Notes: generated by a model from the sequence alone, not told the origin. DNA of 64,000 nt from Bradyrhizobium ottawaense (GCF_900099825.1 NZ_LT629693.1:2728001-2792000); one strand, 5' to 3'. Positions 35,173-44,742 are shown, counted from the first letter of the stretch. Numbers and translations: made by a program.

Positions 35173-36540
35173 ATGACACGGCAAATGGCGATGGTGGGCT
35201 TCCTGCAGGCCCAGAACTGCACCAATCTTCCGAGTTCGTGGCGTCACCCGGAGTCGCGCGACGATTCGATGTCGGCCGATTATTACCAGGAGATTGCCCG
35301 GATTCTCGAAGCCGGAAAATTCCATATGGCGTTCTTCGACGATCGCCTCGCGATGCCGGACCGTTACGGCAACGACCACGCCCATACCGTGGAATACGGC
35401 ATCCGCTGCGTGAAGATGGACCCGATCGTGGTGCTGACCACGATGGGCATGGTCACCACCAAGCTCGGACTGGCCTCGACCTGTTCGACCACCTATTACG
35501 AGCCGTTCGACGTGGCGCGCCGGTTTGCCACCCTCGACCTGATGACCAACGGCCGCGCCGCCTGGAACGTGGTCACGTCGGTGAACGACGGCGAAGCCCA
35601 CAACATGGGCAAGGACGCCCATCTCGATCATGATCACCGCTACGACCGCGCCGACGAGTTCATGGAAGTCGTGCTCGGCCACTGGGACTCCTGGGAAGAC
35701 GGCTCGCTGATCGTCGACAAGAAGAGCGGGCGCTTTGCCGATCCGAGCAAGGTGAAGCGGCTCGATCACAAGGGGCAATTCTACAAGTCGCGCGGGCCGT
35801 TCACCGTGCCGCGTTCGAGCCAGGGCCACCCCGTCATCATCCAGGCCGGCGCTTCCGGCCGCGGCCAGCGCTTCGCCGGCCGGTGGGGCGAGGTGATCTT
35901 CACCGCAGCGCGCAACCTGGCGGCCGCCAAGCAGGGCTATGATGCCATCCGGAACGAAGCCGCCAAGGCGGGCCGCGATCCCGACCAGATGTTTCTCTGC
36001 AACCTGATCACCCCGGTATCGGGCGCCACCAAGGCCGAGGCCCAAGACAAGATGGCGTTGATCGAAAAGCTGCCGCTGGAGATCGACGCGCTGTCGTTGC
36101 TGTCGGAGGGGCTGAACTATGACTTCGCCTCCAAGGGCCTCGACGAACCCCTGACCACGGAAGAACTGCAGAGCATGCAGGGCATCATCGGTATCCGCGA
36201 CGGCGTGCTCAAGACTTCCGGCAAGTCCAACCCCTCGGCTCGCGACTTCGTCACCTTCAGCGGACGCGGCCAGACCGCCGACGCCATCGTCGGCGGACCG
36301 AAGGAAATCGCCGACAGGCTGGAAGAAATGTTCGTCAACCGCGGCTGCGACGGCTTTGTGATCGCCGCCACCTATGTGCCCGGCTCCTACGCCGACTTCG
36401 TCAAGCATATCGTTCCGGAACTGCAGCGCCGCGGCCTGTTCCACAAGGATTATTCCGGCAAGACGCTGCGCGAAAATCTCGGTCTGCGGCGCCCCGCCGC
36501 CGGCGCTTGGAAAACCCCGCCGCAAGCCGCGGCCGAATAA
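35173..36540 (+). CDS. LLM class flavin-dependent monooxygenase (NtaA/SnaA/DszA type)
   Basis: The 455-residue protein is a luciferase-like TIM-barrel monooxygenase of the NtaA/DszA group that uses reduced FMN from a partner reductase. Typical segments are FHMAFFDDRLAMPDR, STTYYEPFDVARRFATLDLM, NGRAAWNVVTSVNDGEAHN and IIQAGASGRGQRFA. Relatives oxidise nitrilotriacetate, EDTA, dibenzothiophene sulfone or pristinamycin precursors, so the substrate here is open. It is preceded by AAGGAGAATAAC 25 bases after the Ldh stop. No flavin reductase gene is present in this operon. Confidence 0.9.
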   Translation: MTRQMAMVGFLQAQNCTNLPSSWRHPESRDDSMSADYYQEIARILEAGKFHMAFFDDRLAMPDRYGNDHAHTVEYGIRCVKMDPIVVLTTMGMVTTKLGLASTCSTTYYEPFDVARRFATLDLMTNGRAAWNVVTSVNDGEAHNMGKDAHLDHDHRYDRADEFMEVVLGHWDSWEDGSLIVDKKSGRFADPSKVKRLDHKGQFYKSRGPFTVPRSSQGHPVIIQAGASGRGQRFAGRWGEVIFTAARNLAAAKQGYDAIRNEAAKAGRDPDQMFLCNLITPVSGATKAEAQDKMALIEKLPLEIDALSLLSEGLNYDFASKGLDEPLTTEELQSMQGIIGIRDGVLKTSGKSNPSARDFVTFSGRGQTADAIVGGPKEIADRLEEMFVNRGCDGFVIAATYVPGSYADFVKHIVPELQRRGLFHKDYSGKTLRENLGLRRPAAGAWKTPPQAAAE

Positions 36541-36570
36541 CAAGAACAAATAAGAACAAGAGGAAGACAC

Positions 36571-37356
36571 ATGCGTTGGCTCAAATTCACCGCCGCCGGC
36601 AAAACATCCTGGGGCCTCGTCGAGGGCGACAAGGTGGTCACCGTCAGCGGCGATCCCTTTGGCGAATGGCAGCGCGACGCGCAAACCCATGCGCTGAAGG
36701 ATGTGAAGATCGAACTGCCGCTGATCCCGCGCACCTTCTATTGTGTCGGCCTCAATTACCTGAAGCACCTCAAGGAAGCCGCCGACAAGGCCGGTACGGT
36801 ACCGAACGTGCCTGACCGGCCCGAAATCGGCTATCGCGCCCAGAACGCCCTGATCGCTCACGATGAAGATGTCGTGATCCCGGCCACCGCGACCGAGAAG
36901 ATTCACTACGAAGGCGAACTCGCGGTCGTGATCGGCAAGAAGGCAAAGCACCTCACCGAGGCCAACGCGATGTCCTGCGTGTTCGGCTACACCATCGGCA
37001 ACGACGTCAGCGAACGCACCTGGCAGAAGGCCGACCGCGGACTGTGGCGCTCCAAGAACGCCGACACCTTCAAGCCGATGGGCCCGTGGATCGAGACCGA
37101 CGTCGACCTCGACAAGATGGAAACCACCATCCGCGTCAACGGCAAGCGGACCGGCCACTTCCACACCAACGACATGATCTTCGGCGTCGTACCGTTCATC
37201 GTCGAACTGACCAAATATTTCACGCTGTGGCCGGGCGACGTGATCTGGATGGGCACCGACGGCGCCTCCCCCGACATCAAAGCCGGCGACGTCGTCGAAA
37301 TCGACATCACGGGGATCGGCACCCTGCGCAACAAATTCGTCGCCGAGAAGCGGTAA
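36571..37356 (+). CDS. Fumarylacetoacetate hydrolase family protein
   Basis: The 261-residue protein has the FAH C-terminal fold: FYCVGLNYLKHLKEA, the metal-ligand stretch IHYEGELAVVIGKKAK, TIGNDVSERTWQ and WPGDVIWMGTDGASP near the end. FAH-type proteins hydrolyse or decarboxylate acylpyruvates and 2-keto acids from ring-cleavage pathways, with a divalent metal. It is the third gene of the Ldh-monooxygenase operon. Its stop codon abuts the stop of the convergent symporter gene with no intergenic base. The order dehydrogenase, monooxygenase, hydrolase suggests a small pathway for an unidentified organic acid. Confidence 0.9.
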   Translation: MRWLKFTAAGKTSWGLVEGDKVVTVSGDPFGEWQRDAQTHALKDVKIELPLIPRTFYCVGLNYLKHLKEAADKAGTVPNVPDRPEIGYRAQNALIAHDEDVVIPATATEKIHYEGELAVVIGKKAKHLTEANAMSCVFGYTIGNDVSERTWQKADRGLWRSKNADTFKPMGPWIETDVDLDKMETTIRVNGKRTGHFHTNDMIFGVVPFIVELTKYFTLWPGDVIWMGTDGASPDIKAGDVVEIDITGIGTLRNKFVAEKR

Positions 37357-38853
37357 TCAGGACCGCGCCGGCGCGCCGGCCCGGTTCGGCGAAACCAGCC
37401 CGACAATCACGGTCGCGACCGCGGCGACCGCGATGTTCAGGATCAGTGCGCCAAGGCCGACATAGAACACATAGCTGGCGCCGCCGAGATCGATTGTCGC
37501 CAGCGGCTTCAGGCCGTTGCTCCATGCCGTCCACGATCCCCAGCCGATGCCGGCCGCCCAGCCGAGCAGCAGGCCTTCGGCGCGGAACCAGCGCGTGAAC
37601 AATCCGAACACCAGCGCCGGAAACGTCTGCAGGATCCAGAGGCCGCCGAGCAGTTGCAGGTCGAGCGCATATTGCGTCGGCAGGAACAGGATGAAGGCGA
37701 GCGCGCCGACCTTCACCACCAACGACGCGATCTTCGCCACGCCCGCCTCGCCGGCATGGCTGATGTTGGGATCGACATAGGATTTCCAAACGTTGCGGGT
37801 GAAGAGATTGGCGGCGCCGATGCTCATGACCGCCGCCGGCACCAGCGCGCCGATCGCGATGGCCGAGAACGCAAAGCCCGCGAACCAGGACGGGAACAGC
37901 ACCTGGAACAGCATCGGCACCACGTCGTTCGGCGAGGTTACCTTGATATTGGCGGCATGGGCCATGTAACCGAGCAGCGCGATCAGGCCGAGCAGCAACG
38001 TGTAGGCCGGCAGCAGGATCGCGTTCTTGCGGATGGTGTCGGCCGATTTCGAGGCGAAGATGCCGGTTAGCGTATGCGGATACATGAAGGCGGCAAGCGC
38101 TGAGCCAAACGCCAGTGTCGCGTAGGGCAACATCTGCGCCGGCTTCAGGATCAGGCCGGTGGCACCGCCCTTGGCCGTAAAGGCATCGTTGGCGGCGGCG
38201 AACACCGCGCCATAGCCGCCGAGTTTTGCCGGCACGATGACAACGGCCACCAGCACCACGATATAGATCATGATGTCCTTGACGAAGGCGATCAGGGCCG
38301 GCGCGCGCAGGCCGGAACTATAGGTGTACACAGCCAGGATGATGAAGGCGGCGACAATCGGCAGTTCGCCGGTCAGCCCCATCGCCTTGATCACGACCCC
38401 CATACCGATCAGTTGCAGGGCGATATAGGGCATGGTCGCGACCATGCCCGTGATCGCAACGGCCAGTTCGAGCCCGCGCGAACCGTAGGTGCCGTGAACG
38501 ACGTCGGCCGCCGTCACATGGCCGTTGGCGTGCGCCTTCTTCCACAACACGGGCATGACCGCGAAGACGAAGGGATAGACGATGATGGTATAGGGTAGCG
38601 CAAAAAAGCCGTAAGCGCCGACCGCATAGACCAGTGCCGGCACCGCGATCACGGTATAGGCGGTATAGAAATCGCCGCCGACCAGGAACCAGGTGATCCA
38701 GGTGCCGAACTGCCGGCCACCGAGCCCCCATTCATCGAGATGTTCGCTGACCGGTCCGGCCTTCCAGCGCGCGGCCAGAAATCCCATGACGGTGACGAGT
38801 GCAAAGAAGAAGATGAAAACCGAGAGCGCAACCCATTCGATCTGACCAGCCAT
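37357..38853 (-). CDS. mctP: Sodium:solute symporter family monocarboxylate permease
   Basis: The 498-residue protein has about 13 membrane helices and the SSS-family signature after the first helix (EWGLGGRQFGTWITWFLVGGDFYTAYT). Sequence and the small DUF3311 gene directly upstream match the rhizobial MctP type, which imports lactate, pyruvate, propionate and some amino acids. The ATG at 38853 lies ten bases after the stop of the DUF3311 gene. It converges on the Ldh/FAH operon, whose substrate or product might be a carboxylate carried by this permease (inference). Confidence 0.9.
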   Translation of the reverse strand: MAGQIEWVALSVFIFFFALVTVMGFLAARWKAGPVSEHLDEWGLGGRQFGTWITWFLVGGDFYTAYTVIAVPALVYAVGAYGFFALPYTIIVYPFVFAVMPVLWKKAHANGHVTAADVVHGTYGSRGLELAVAITGMVATMPYIALQLIGMGVVIKAMGLTGELPIVAAFIILAVYTYSSGLRAPALIAFVKDIMIYIVVLVAVVIVPAKLGGYGAVFAAANDAFTAKGGATGLILKPAQMLPYATLAFGSALAAFMYPHTLTGIFASKSADTIRKNAILLPAYTLLLGLIALLGYMAHAANIKVTSPNDVVPMLFQVLFPSWFAGFAFSAIAIGALVPAAVMSIGAANLFTRNVWKSYVDPNISHAGEAGVAKIASLVVKVGALAFILFLPTQYALDLQLLGGLWILQTFPALVFGLFTRWFRAEGLLLGWAAGIGWGSWTAWSNGLKPLATIDLGGASYVFYVGLGALILNIAVAAVATVIVGLVSPNRAGAPARS

Positions 38854-38863
38854 CGCGCTGCCC

Positions 38864-39043
38864 TCAAGGTGCTTCGTCAGGCGTACGGCTGCGATACACC
38901 AGCCAGATCAGGAGCGAGGAGATCGGCACCCAGGCGAGCTGGTACCAGTAGAAGAAGGGAAAACCGAACAGCGAAGGCTCGGTGAAGTTATAGAAGGGCA
39001 CCCACAACAGGCCGACAAACGGCAGCAGCAACAAGATCCACAT
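38864..39043 (-). CDS. DUF3311 small membrane protein, partner of the symporter
   Basis: A 59-residue frame encodes two hydrophobic segments (MWILLLLPFVGLLWVPFYN and FYWYQLAWVPISSLLIWLVY) joined by FTEPSLFGFPF, the pattern of DUF3311. Such proteins are encoded just upstream of MctP-like SSS permeases, as YhdT-like small subunits are for PanF, and are believed to form part of or stabilise the transporter. The ten-base spacing to the permease indicates cotranscription. It is easily missed because of its size. Confidence 0.88.
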   Translation of the reverse strand: MWILLLLPFVGLLWVPFYNFTEPSLFGFPFFYWYQLAWVPISSLLIWLVYRSRTPDEAP

Positions 39044-39195
39044 CGGCGGCTCCAGCCTCGCGCCGGCTTACCTCACCGGCGTTCCCTTAACGCAATAATC
39101 TAGGAACCGGATCGTTGCGCCGCCAAGCGAATTCAGCATTGCTGCGATGCGATGCGCGATAAAGTGATTGGCGCGATCGTTCAACGGCGGCCTTG

Positions 39196-39810
39196 TCAGA
39201 ACGCCGGCGCCTGGCCGTTTCGGCCATAGGTGATGCGCGGCGCCTGCACAGTGCCGTCCGGCTGCTTTTTCGCGGCGGCCACGAAAATCTTGGTGCCAGG
39301 CTGCACTTCTTCCCTCTTGCCCATCTCATAGGTGACCACGACCGTCTCCGGGGTGACGAGTAATTTCTTCTCGCCGTCCTTGTACTTCACTGACAGGGTC
39401 TGCCCGTCGACGCCGGTGACGGCCTGTTCGACATTTGCATTGGTCATCTTGCTCTTGGGCAACAGGTCCCAATCATAATGGCCTTCACCGGTGCCACGCA
39501 TGGATTCCGGGAAAATGTGAACCTCAATGGCTTTCTGGACGCCGTCAGCCTGCATCATGCCGGCCGAGCCGACGAACATGCCTTGCTTGATGTCACTCAT
39601 CCTGGACGGAACGATCACGACAAACAGCGGATTGTCGGTCAACGTCAGCTTCAACTCGGCGCCGTCGCGATTTTTGACCACATAGACCGGGCCCTCGATA
39701 CGCTCGACGGTGCCGCGGATGCGGACGGTTTCCTGGGCCGATGCCGGCAGGGCCATGCCGATGGAAATGAGGCTGGCGGCCGTCATCATGCGTCGTGCCA
39801 TAGCAAACAT
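39196..39810 (-). CDS. Secreted protein of unknown function with beta-rich domains
   Basis: The 204-residue protein has a signal peptide (MFAMARRMMTAASLISIGM, cleavage after ALPASAQ). The mature part has repeating short beta-type segments (IRGTVERIEGPVYVVKNRDG, and later VTGVDGQTLSVKYKDGEKKL) that resemble the RNA/metal-binding-like OB repeats of DUF5666-type proteins. The second of two close ATGs is chosen because GGGAGG lies six bases before it. No catalytic residue can be named. It stands alone between the symporter module and the TctC-type gene. Confidence 0.65.
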   Translation of the reverse strand: MFAMARRMMTAASLISIGMALPASAQETVRIRGTVERIEGPVYVVKNRDGAELKLTLTDNPLFVVIVPSRMSDIKQGMFVGSAGMMQADGVQKAIEVHIFPESMRGTGEGHYDWDLLPKSKMTNANVEQAVTGVDGQTLSVKYKDGEKKLLVTPETVVVTYEMGKREEVQPGTKIFVAAAKKQPDGTVQAPRITYGRNGQAPAF

Positions 39811-39909
39811 GGTCATCCTCCCTGTTCTTGAATCGGGCGTTGGCAACTCCTTGAGAGCGAGGTTCGGTTCGCCCAGGAAAGTCTAACCCCCGGGAGCAGC
39901 AGATATTCC

Positions 39910-40902
39910 CTACTCCGGCTTGATGCCGGCATCCTTGATGACCTGGCGCCAGCGCTCTTCCTCGCGAAGAAAATACCGGTCGAGCACGTCGGGCGGCTCG
40001 GCCACCATCACCAGGCCTTCGTTGACGCCGAGCTTCTTGAAGGCGTCGGATTGCACGGCCTTCGCGGCCGATTTGTTCAGACGGTCGATGATGTCGGGCG
40101 GCGTCTTCGCCGGCGCGTAGACGCCATACCAGGCTTCGGCGGCATAGCCGGGGACGCCGGCCTCCGACACCGTCGGCAATTGCGGGAATGCCGGCGAGCG
40201 TTCCGCCGAGGTCACGGCGATCGCGCGCAACTGTCCGGATTCGACCAGTGAAGCCGCACTCGCCACCGTCGTGAACATCACCTGGATCTGTCCGCCAAGC
40301 AGGTCGGTGATCGCAGGCGCAGCGCCCTTGTAGGGCACCGTCGTCAGGTTGACCTTCGCCATGTGCTTGAACAATTCACCGGCCAGATGCGCCGACGTGC
40401 CGGTGCCGTAGGTGCCGTAGGAGAGCTTGTCAGGCTCGGCTTTGGCCGCGGCGACGAGGTCCGCAATCGACTTGATCGGGGACGCCGGATTGACCACGAC
40501 GAGATTGAACGAACGCGCCACCAGCGCCACCGCGGCAAAGTCGCCATGGGCGTCGTAGGGCAGTTTGGCCTGCAGGCTTGGATTGACGGCGTTGGCGAAC
40601 GTCCCCATCAGCAGCGTATAGCCGTCAGGCGCGCTCGCCGCGACCGATTGCGTTCCGATGATGGTCCCCGCCCCCGGCTTGTTCTCGATGATGACGGAGA
40701 CGCCGAGATCCTTCGACATCTCCTGCGCCAGCGTCCGCGCCACCACGTCGGTCCCGCCGCCCGGCGCGAACGGGACCACGATTTTGACAAGGCGTTCGGG
40801 ATAGGCCGCGAAGGCCGCGCCGTTTGGAAGCGCGATCAGTAGCGCGCATGCTGCAAACGCGAACAGAACGGATGACTTCGCAGTGATGTTTCGGGCTTGC
40901 AT
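39910..40902 (-). CDS. Tripartite tricarboxylate transporter substrate-binding protein (TctC/Bug)
   Basis: The 330-residue protein has a signal peptide (SSVLFAFAACALLIALPNGA) and the Bug-family start YPERLVKIVVPFAPGGGTDV, then GTGTSAHLAGELFKHMAKV and LPTVSEAGVPGYAAEAWYG. These periplasmic proteins bind carboxylates for TctAB permeases, and in many Proteobacteria they exist in large numbers without their own permease. No tctA or tctB gene is near. The ligand is unknown. The ATG at 40902 starts the signal peptide. Confidence 0.92.
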   Translation of the reverse strand: MQARNITAKSSVLFAFAACALLIALPNGAAFAAYPERLVKIVVPFAPGGGTDVVARTLAQEMSKDLGVSVIIENKPGAGTIIGTQSVAASAPDGYTLLMGTFANAVNPSLQAKLPYDAHGDFAAVALVARSFNLVVVNPASPIKSIADLVAAAKAEPDKLSYGTYGTGTSAHLAGELFKHMAKVNLTTVPYKGAAPAITDLLGGQIQVMFTTVASAASLVESGQLRAIAVTSAERSPAFPQLPTVSEAGVPGYAAEAWYGVYAPAKTPPDIIDRLNKSAAKAVQSDAFKKLGVNEGLVMVAEPPDVLDRYFLREEERWRQVIKDAGIKPE

Positions 40903-41072
40903 GAGTCCTGACTTGCGGTGGGAATAAGGAAGCATCACCAAATCACGGCCGACCCCACAATGCTATGCGTCTGATGACCATCGGTCATGACGCCGGGATC
41001 GCGTGCCAATCGCGCGGCCATCGACTAGCATCCCGCCCAACAACAATAACCAGGATCCCGGGAGGATTTCAC

Positions 41073-42143
41073 ATGAGGCACTGGCTGGCCGGATTGATGC
41101 TGTTGATCGCGCCACAGGCGTTCGCGCAGCAGGCGGTTCCCACGATCGCGTTCGACTCCGTCCCCAATCCCTTAAAACTGCCGCCGAACATGTATTTCGG
41201 CGAAGTGTCGGGCGTGTCGGTCAATTCCAAGGGCCATGTGTTCGCGCTGTCGCGCGGCAACACCAGCGGGCCGGCCTATGCCGCCGCGGCGACGCAACTG
41301 CTGGAATTCGACGCGCAGGGCAAGTTCATCCGCGAGATCGGCAAGAACCTCTACGCCTGGTCGTTCGGGCATACCGTCAAGATCGATCCCCAGGACAACA
41401 TCTGGGTGACGGATAAAGGCTCGGACATGGTGATCAAGTTCGATCCCGAGGGCCGCGTCCTGATGGTGTTCGGCCGCAAGCAGGAAGCCTCCGACGAGGA
41501 CACCGCGCCGCTGAAACATCCGAAGCCGCCGCTGCCGTCCGAGGACGGCAGGTTCCGGCAGGTCACCGATGTCACCTGGGACAAGGCCGGCAACACTTTT
41601 ATTAGCGACGGCTATATCAATTCGCGTGTCGCCAAGGTCGACAAGGACGGCAACTGGCTGAAGTCGTGGGGCGACCGCGGCAAGGAGCCCGGCCAGTTCA
41701 ACACCCCGCATTCGATCGCCTCCGACGCCAACGGCAATGTCTATGTCGCCGACCGCGGCAATCACCGGATCCAGGTGTTCGACGGCGACGGCAAGTTCCT
41801 GCGCCAGATCACGATCGACGTACCGGTGCCGGCGGGCGCCAAGCCCGCGATTGGCAAGATCCCGGATGAGGCGATGATGGCCGGCGGCACCTTCTATCCG
41901 GGCTCGCCCTGGTCGCTGTGCATCACCCCGCCGCCGAACCAGGTGCTGTACAGTTCGGATGCCTGGCCCGGCCGGATCTACAAGCTCAGCCTCGATGGAA
42001 AGCTGCTCGGCGTGCTCGGCCAGTCCGGCAAGCAGTTGAAGCAGTTCGGCTGGATCCACGCGATGGCGTGCCCGTCGGAGAACGTGCTGTTCGTGGCCGA
42101 GCTGCTGAACTGGCGGGTGCAGAAGCTGCTGCTGAAGCCGTAG
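41073..42143 (+). CDS. Secreted NHL-repeat beta-propeller protein (PAL-like)
   Basis: The 356-residue protein has a signal peptide (MRHWLAGLMLLIAPQAFAQ) and several NHL repeats, seen as FGHTVKIDPQDNIWVTDKG, VTWDKAGNTFISDGYINSR and FNTPHSIASDANGNVYVADR followed by NHRIQVFD. This is the architecture of the peptidyl-alpha-hydroxyglycine lyase-like propellers. Bacterial members of this group are mostly uncharacterised. A strong ribosome site (GGGAGG) precedes the ATG at 41073. It converges with the acyltransferase gene at 42169. Confidence 0.82.
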   Translation: MRHWLAGLMLLIAPQAFAQQAVPTIAFDSVPNPLKLPPNMYFGEVSGVSVNSKGHVFALSRGNTSGPAYAAAATQLLEFDAQGKFIREIGKNLYAWSFGHTVKIDPQDNIWVTDKGSDMVIKFDPEGRVLMVFGRKQEASDEDTAPLKHPKPPLPSEDGRFRQVTDVTWDKAGNTFISDGYINSRVAKVDKDGNWLKSWGDRGKEPGQFNTPHSIASDANGNVYVADRGNHRIQVFDGDGKFLRQITIDVPVPAGAKPAIGKIPDEAMMAGGTFYPGSPWSLCITPPPNQVLYSSDAWPGRIYKLSLDGKLLGVLGQSGKQLKQFGWIHAMACPSENVLFVAELLNWRVQKLLLKP

Positions 42144-42168
42144 TCCAGTTCGTCATTGTGCGACCGCC

Positions 42169-43404
42169 TCAAATCATCCGCGCCACAAACGGAATTTTCC
42201 GCAGCAGCGCCGTGAGTCCCCAACTCAGCGACAGCGCAGCCGCGAACACGACCGCGGCCTTCACGACGGCCGGCCAAGAATAATCGTAGACGGGGTATTG
42301 CAGCCAGATAACAAAAATGTAGTGGGTGAGAAAAATGCCGTAGGCCTGCGGGCACATGGCGTCGAGCACCCTCGCGCCGGATGATGCGAAGCGCACCGAC
42401 ACCGCCAGCACCGTAAACGCCATCGCCGCGCTGAACAGCGCAAAGGCGAGGCCATAGGCTGACCGCCACCACAGCGACGGCGAATTGAAATCCACGACCC
42501 AATTGTGGCGGACGTACACCAGCAGCAGGATCGCGCCGTAGAACACCGATGCGAATACCAGCCACACCGGCCAGCGTTTTGCGATTTCGCCGTCCTCTGC
42601 CAAAATGCCGTCGCGAATGCGGACGACGCCGATGCCCACGCCGATCAGGAAATAACCCGCATACAGCAGGATACGGCTGGTCTGGATCGGCAGCGGATAG
42701 CCGCCCGGCTCCAGCCAACTGGTGTCACCGAAGACCAGATGCATCGGCAGGTAGATCGCGACCGACAGGGACAGCAATGCCACCAAGGCCTTCCATGGCC
42801 TGTCCCGCAGCGTGAGGATCAGCAGACCGAACGTCTTCGCCGTCCCCGGCATCAACGACAACAGCACGGCGGCGACGATATCGAGCGCCAGCAGCACCCA
42901 CAGAAACCAGGCAGGGCCCGACGGCCACGGTCCGATGGTCAAGGTATGCCACCAGAAATGAAAGAAGTTGAAATCGGTGGTGCCGGGCAAATGATACCGC
43001 AGGAAGGTCGGGTAATAGGCGACCGGCATCAGCACGAAGATCGAAATCAAGAACGGCATTCCGAGCCGCCAGACGCGATGACGCCCGAAATTGGTCGGTC
43101 CCCTGCGCGCCAGGCTGGCATGGACGAACAGCCCCGAGATCAGGAACATGCACGCCATAAAGAAACTGTCATTGAACAGCACCACCAGATCGAAGCCGAG
43201 CCAACGCATACGGTCGCCGCTGCCGAAATGGGTGTAGTTGAGGACGGAGTGATGCAACAGCACCAACAGCGTGATGAAGGTGCGCGCGCGGTCGAGGGCA
43301 ACGATGCGCTTGACCGTCTTGACGGCCTGATCGCTCCCGCCGGTCTTGCGCGGCATTTCAGCGCTTCTGTTCACGGCGCTCTTGTCTTGATTTTGCGCAA
43401 TCAT
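42169..43404 (-). CDS. Membrane acyltransferase (acyltransferase-3 family)
   Basis: The 411-residue protein has about ten hydrophobic helices and the acyltransferase-3 N-terminal pattern (ALDRARTFITLLVLLHHSVL, with the conserved His, and FFMACMFLISGLFVHASL). These enzymes acylate surface or secreted molecules, and some are succinyl or acetyl transferases. It starts four bases inside the end of the serine hydrolase gene (ATGA overlap), so the two are coupled. The frame extends to 43542, but that part lies within the upstream gene. Confidence 0.85.
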   Translation of the reverse strand: MIAQNQDKSAVNRSAEMPRKTGGSDQAVKTVKRIVALDRARTFITLLVLLHHSVLNYTHFGSGDRMRWLGFDLVVLFNDSFFMACMFLISGLFVHASLARRGPTNFGRHRVWRLGMPFLISIFVLMPVAYYPTFLRYHLPGTTDFNFFHFWWHTLTIGPWPSGPAWFLWVLLALDIVAAVLLSLMPGTAKTFGLLILTLRDRPWKALVALLSLSVAIYLPMHLVFGDTSWLEPGGYPLPIQTSRILLYAGYFLIGVGIGVVRIRDGILAEDGEIAKRWPVWLVFASVFYGAILLLVYVRHNWVVDFNSPSLWWRSAYGLAFALFSAAMAFTVLAVSVRFASSGARVLDAMCPQAYGIFLTHYIFVIWLQYPVYDYSWPAVVKAAVVFAAALSLSWGLTALLRKIPFVARMI

Positions 43405-44684
43405 CTTTCGAACGCATCGTAAATCAGCTTCTTGACGTTTACCTGAACGTGCAGCCGATTGGATGGCGCATTTTCCAGCACCACAAAGAACATGTCCTCG
43501 GCGCGGTCGACCACCAGATAGGCGCCGGTGGCGCCATCCCACTTGATTTCACCGGGAGAGCCCGGCGGCGGCGGCACGGCGGTGCCGGGGTCGGTGCGGA
43601 TCCCGAACCCATAGCCGAACCCAAAACCATCGCCAGGATAATAAAAGAAGTTCCGCTTCACCCCCGAGCCCGGGCCGACATGGTCGCTGCTCATGTCGGC
43701 GAACGTCCTGGGGCTGAGATAGGTCTTGCCGTCAAGTGTGCCGCCGTTCAGCAGCATCTGCCCGTAACGCGCGAGATCGGCGACGGTCGAGACCAGTCCG
43801 CCGCCGCCGGATTCCCAGCGGGTGACATCGAGCGAATTGCGCTCGACGTGGCGGTCGCTGTCCAGCGGCTGGGCGTAGCGCGCCCGCTCGGCCGGATCGG
43901 TCAGGAAGAACTTGGTCGTCGTCATTGCCAGCGGATCGAACAATTGCGTTTTTTCGAACTGGTAGAGCGACTGGCCGGACGCGACTTCGATCACGCGGCC
44001 GAGCACGTCGATCGAATGTCCGTAGTCCCATAGTGTGCGCGGCTGCTCGGCCAGCGGCACTTTGGCGATCCGCTCGGCAAATCCGGCATTGTCGAAATCA
44101 CCGAGATAGATCCCGTCATAGGCGGACTTGACCAGGTTCCGCTCGCCATAGAAACCGTAGGTGATGCCCGACGTGTGCAACAACAGATCCTCGACCGTGA
44201 TCGGCCGTCGCGGCGGCACGAGATCGAGCACGGCGTTGCCGGAATCGTTCTTGCGTTCGACGCCGACCTTGATACCGGCAAAGGAGGGAATGTATTTGCT
44301 GACGGGATCGTCGAGTTTAATGCTGCCGCGATCGACCAGCATCATCGCCGCCACGCTGGTCACGGTCTTGGTCAGCGAATGCAGCGGAAAGATCGTATCT
44401 GGCGTCAGGTCGATGCCGGCATCGACGTCGCGTTGGCCGAACCATTTGAAATAGACCGGCTTGCCGTGGCGCTGGATCAATACGAGGGCACCGGGAGTTT
44501 TCTTCGTCGCAACCTGCTCTTTCAGGAAATCGTCGATCCGCGACAGCTTTTCGGTCGACAGCGTCGCATTTGGCGGCGGCCCGAATTCGGCGGCAGGGAG
44601 CCGGCTCGCCGTCGAGGCAAAAGCGGCGATCGCCGCAACCAGAAGCGCACGATAGCCCATCGACGCTGACTTTCGCCGAACCAT
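43401..44684 (-). CDS. Serine hydrolase of the class C beta-lactamase family
   Basis: The 427-residue protein has a signal-like N-terminus (YRALLVAAIAAFASTAS) and the penicillin-binding/beta-lactamase fold: SxxK as SLTK at residues 103-106 and a YGHS motif near residue 222 where YxN is usual. Esterases and D-aminopeptidases of this family (EstB type) share this arrangement. The ATG at 44684 with GGAGAG upstream is preferred. It is coupled to the acyltransferase gene, which suggests removal and addition of acyl groups on one substrate, but this is inference. Confidence 0.85.
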   Translation of the reverse strand: MVRRKSASMGYRALLVAAIAAFASTASRLPAAEFGPPPNATLSTEKLSRIDDFLKEQVATKKTPGALVLIQRHGKPVYFKWFGQRDVDAGIDLTPDTIFPLHSLTKTVTSVAAMMLVDRGSIKLDDPVSKYIPSFAGIKVGVERKNDSGNAVLDLVPPRRPITVEDLLLHTSGITYGFYGERNLVKSAYDGIYLGDFDNAGFAERIAKVPLAEQPRTLWDYGHSIDVLGRVIEVASGQSLYQFEKTQLFDPLAMTTTKFFLTDPAERARYAQPLDSDRHVERNSLDVTRWESGGGGLVSTVADLARYGQMLLNGGTLDGKTYLSPRTFADMSSDHVGPGSGVKRNFFYYPGDGFGFGYGFGIRTDPGTAVPPPPGSPGEIKWDGATGAYLVVDRAEDMFFVVLENAPSNRLHVQVNVKKLIYDAFER

Positions 44685-44742
44685 CCGCTTTCTCTCCAGT
44701 TTGGTGCGCGGACCTTGTGGCATCGAATCGCGCTGATCGCGA

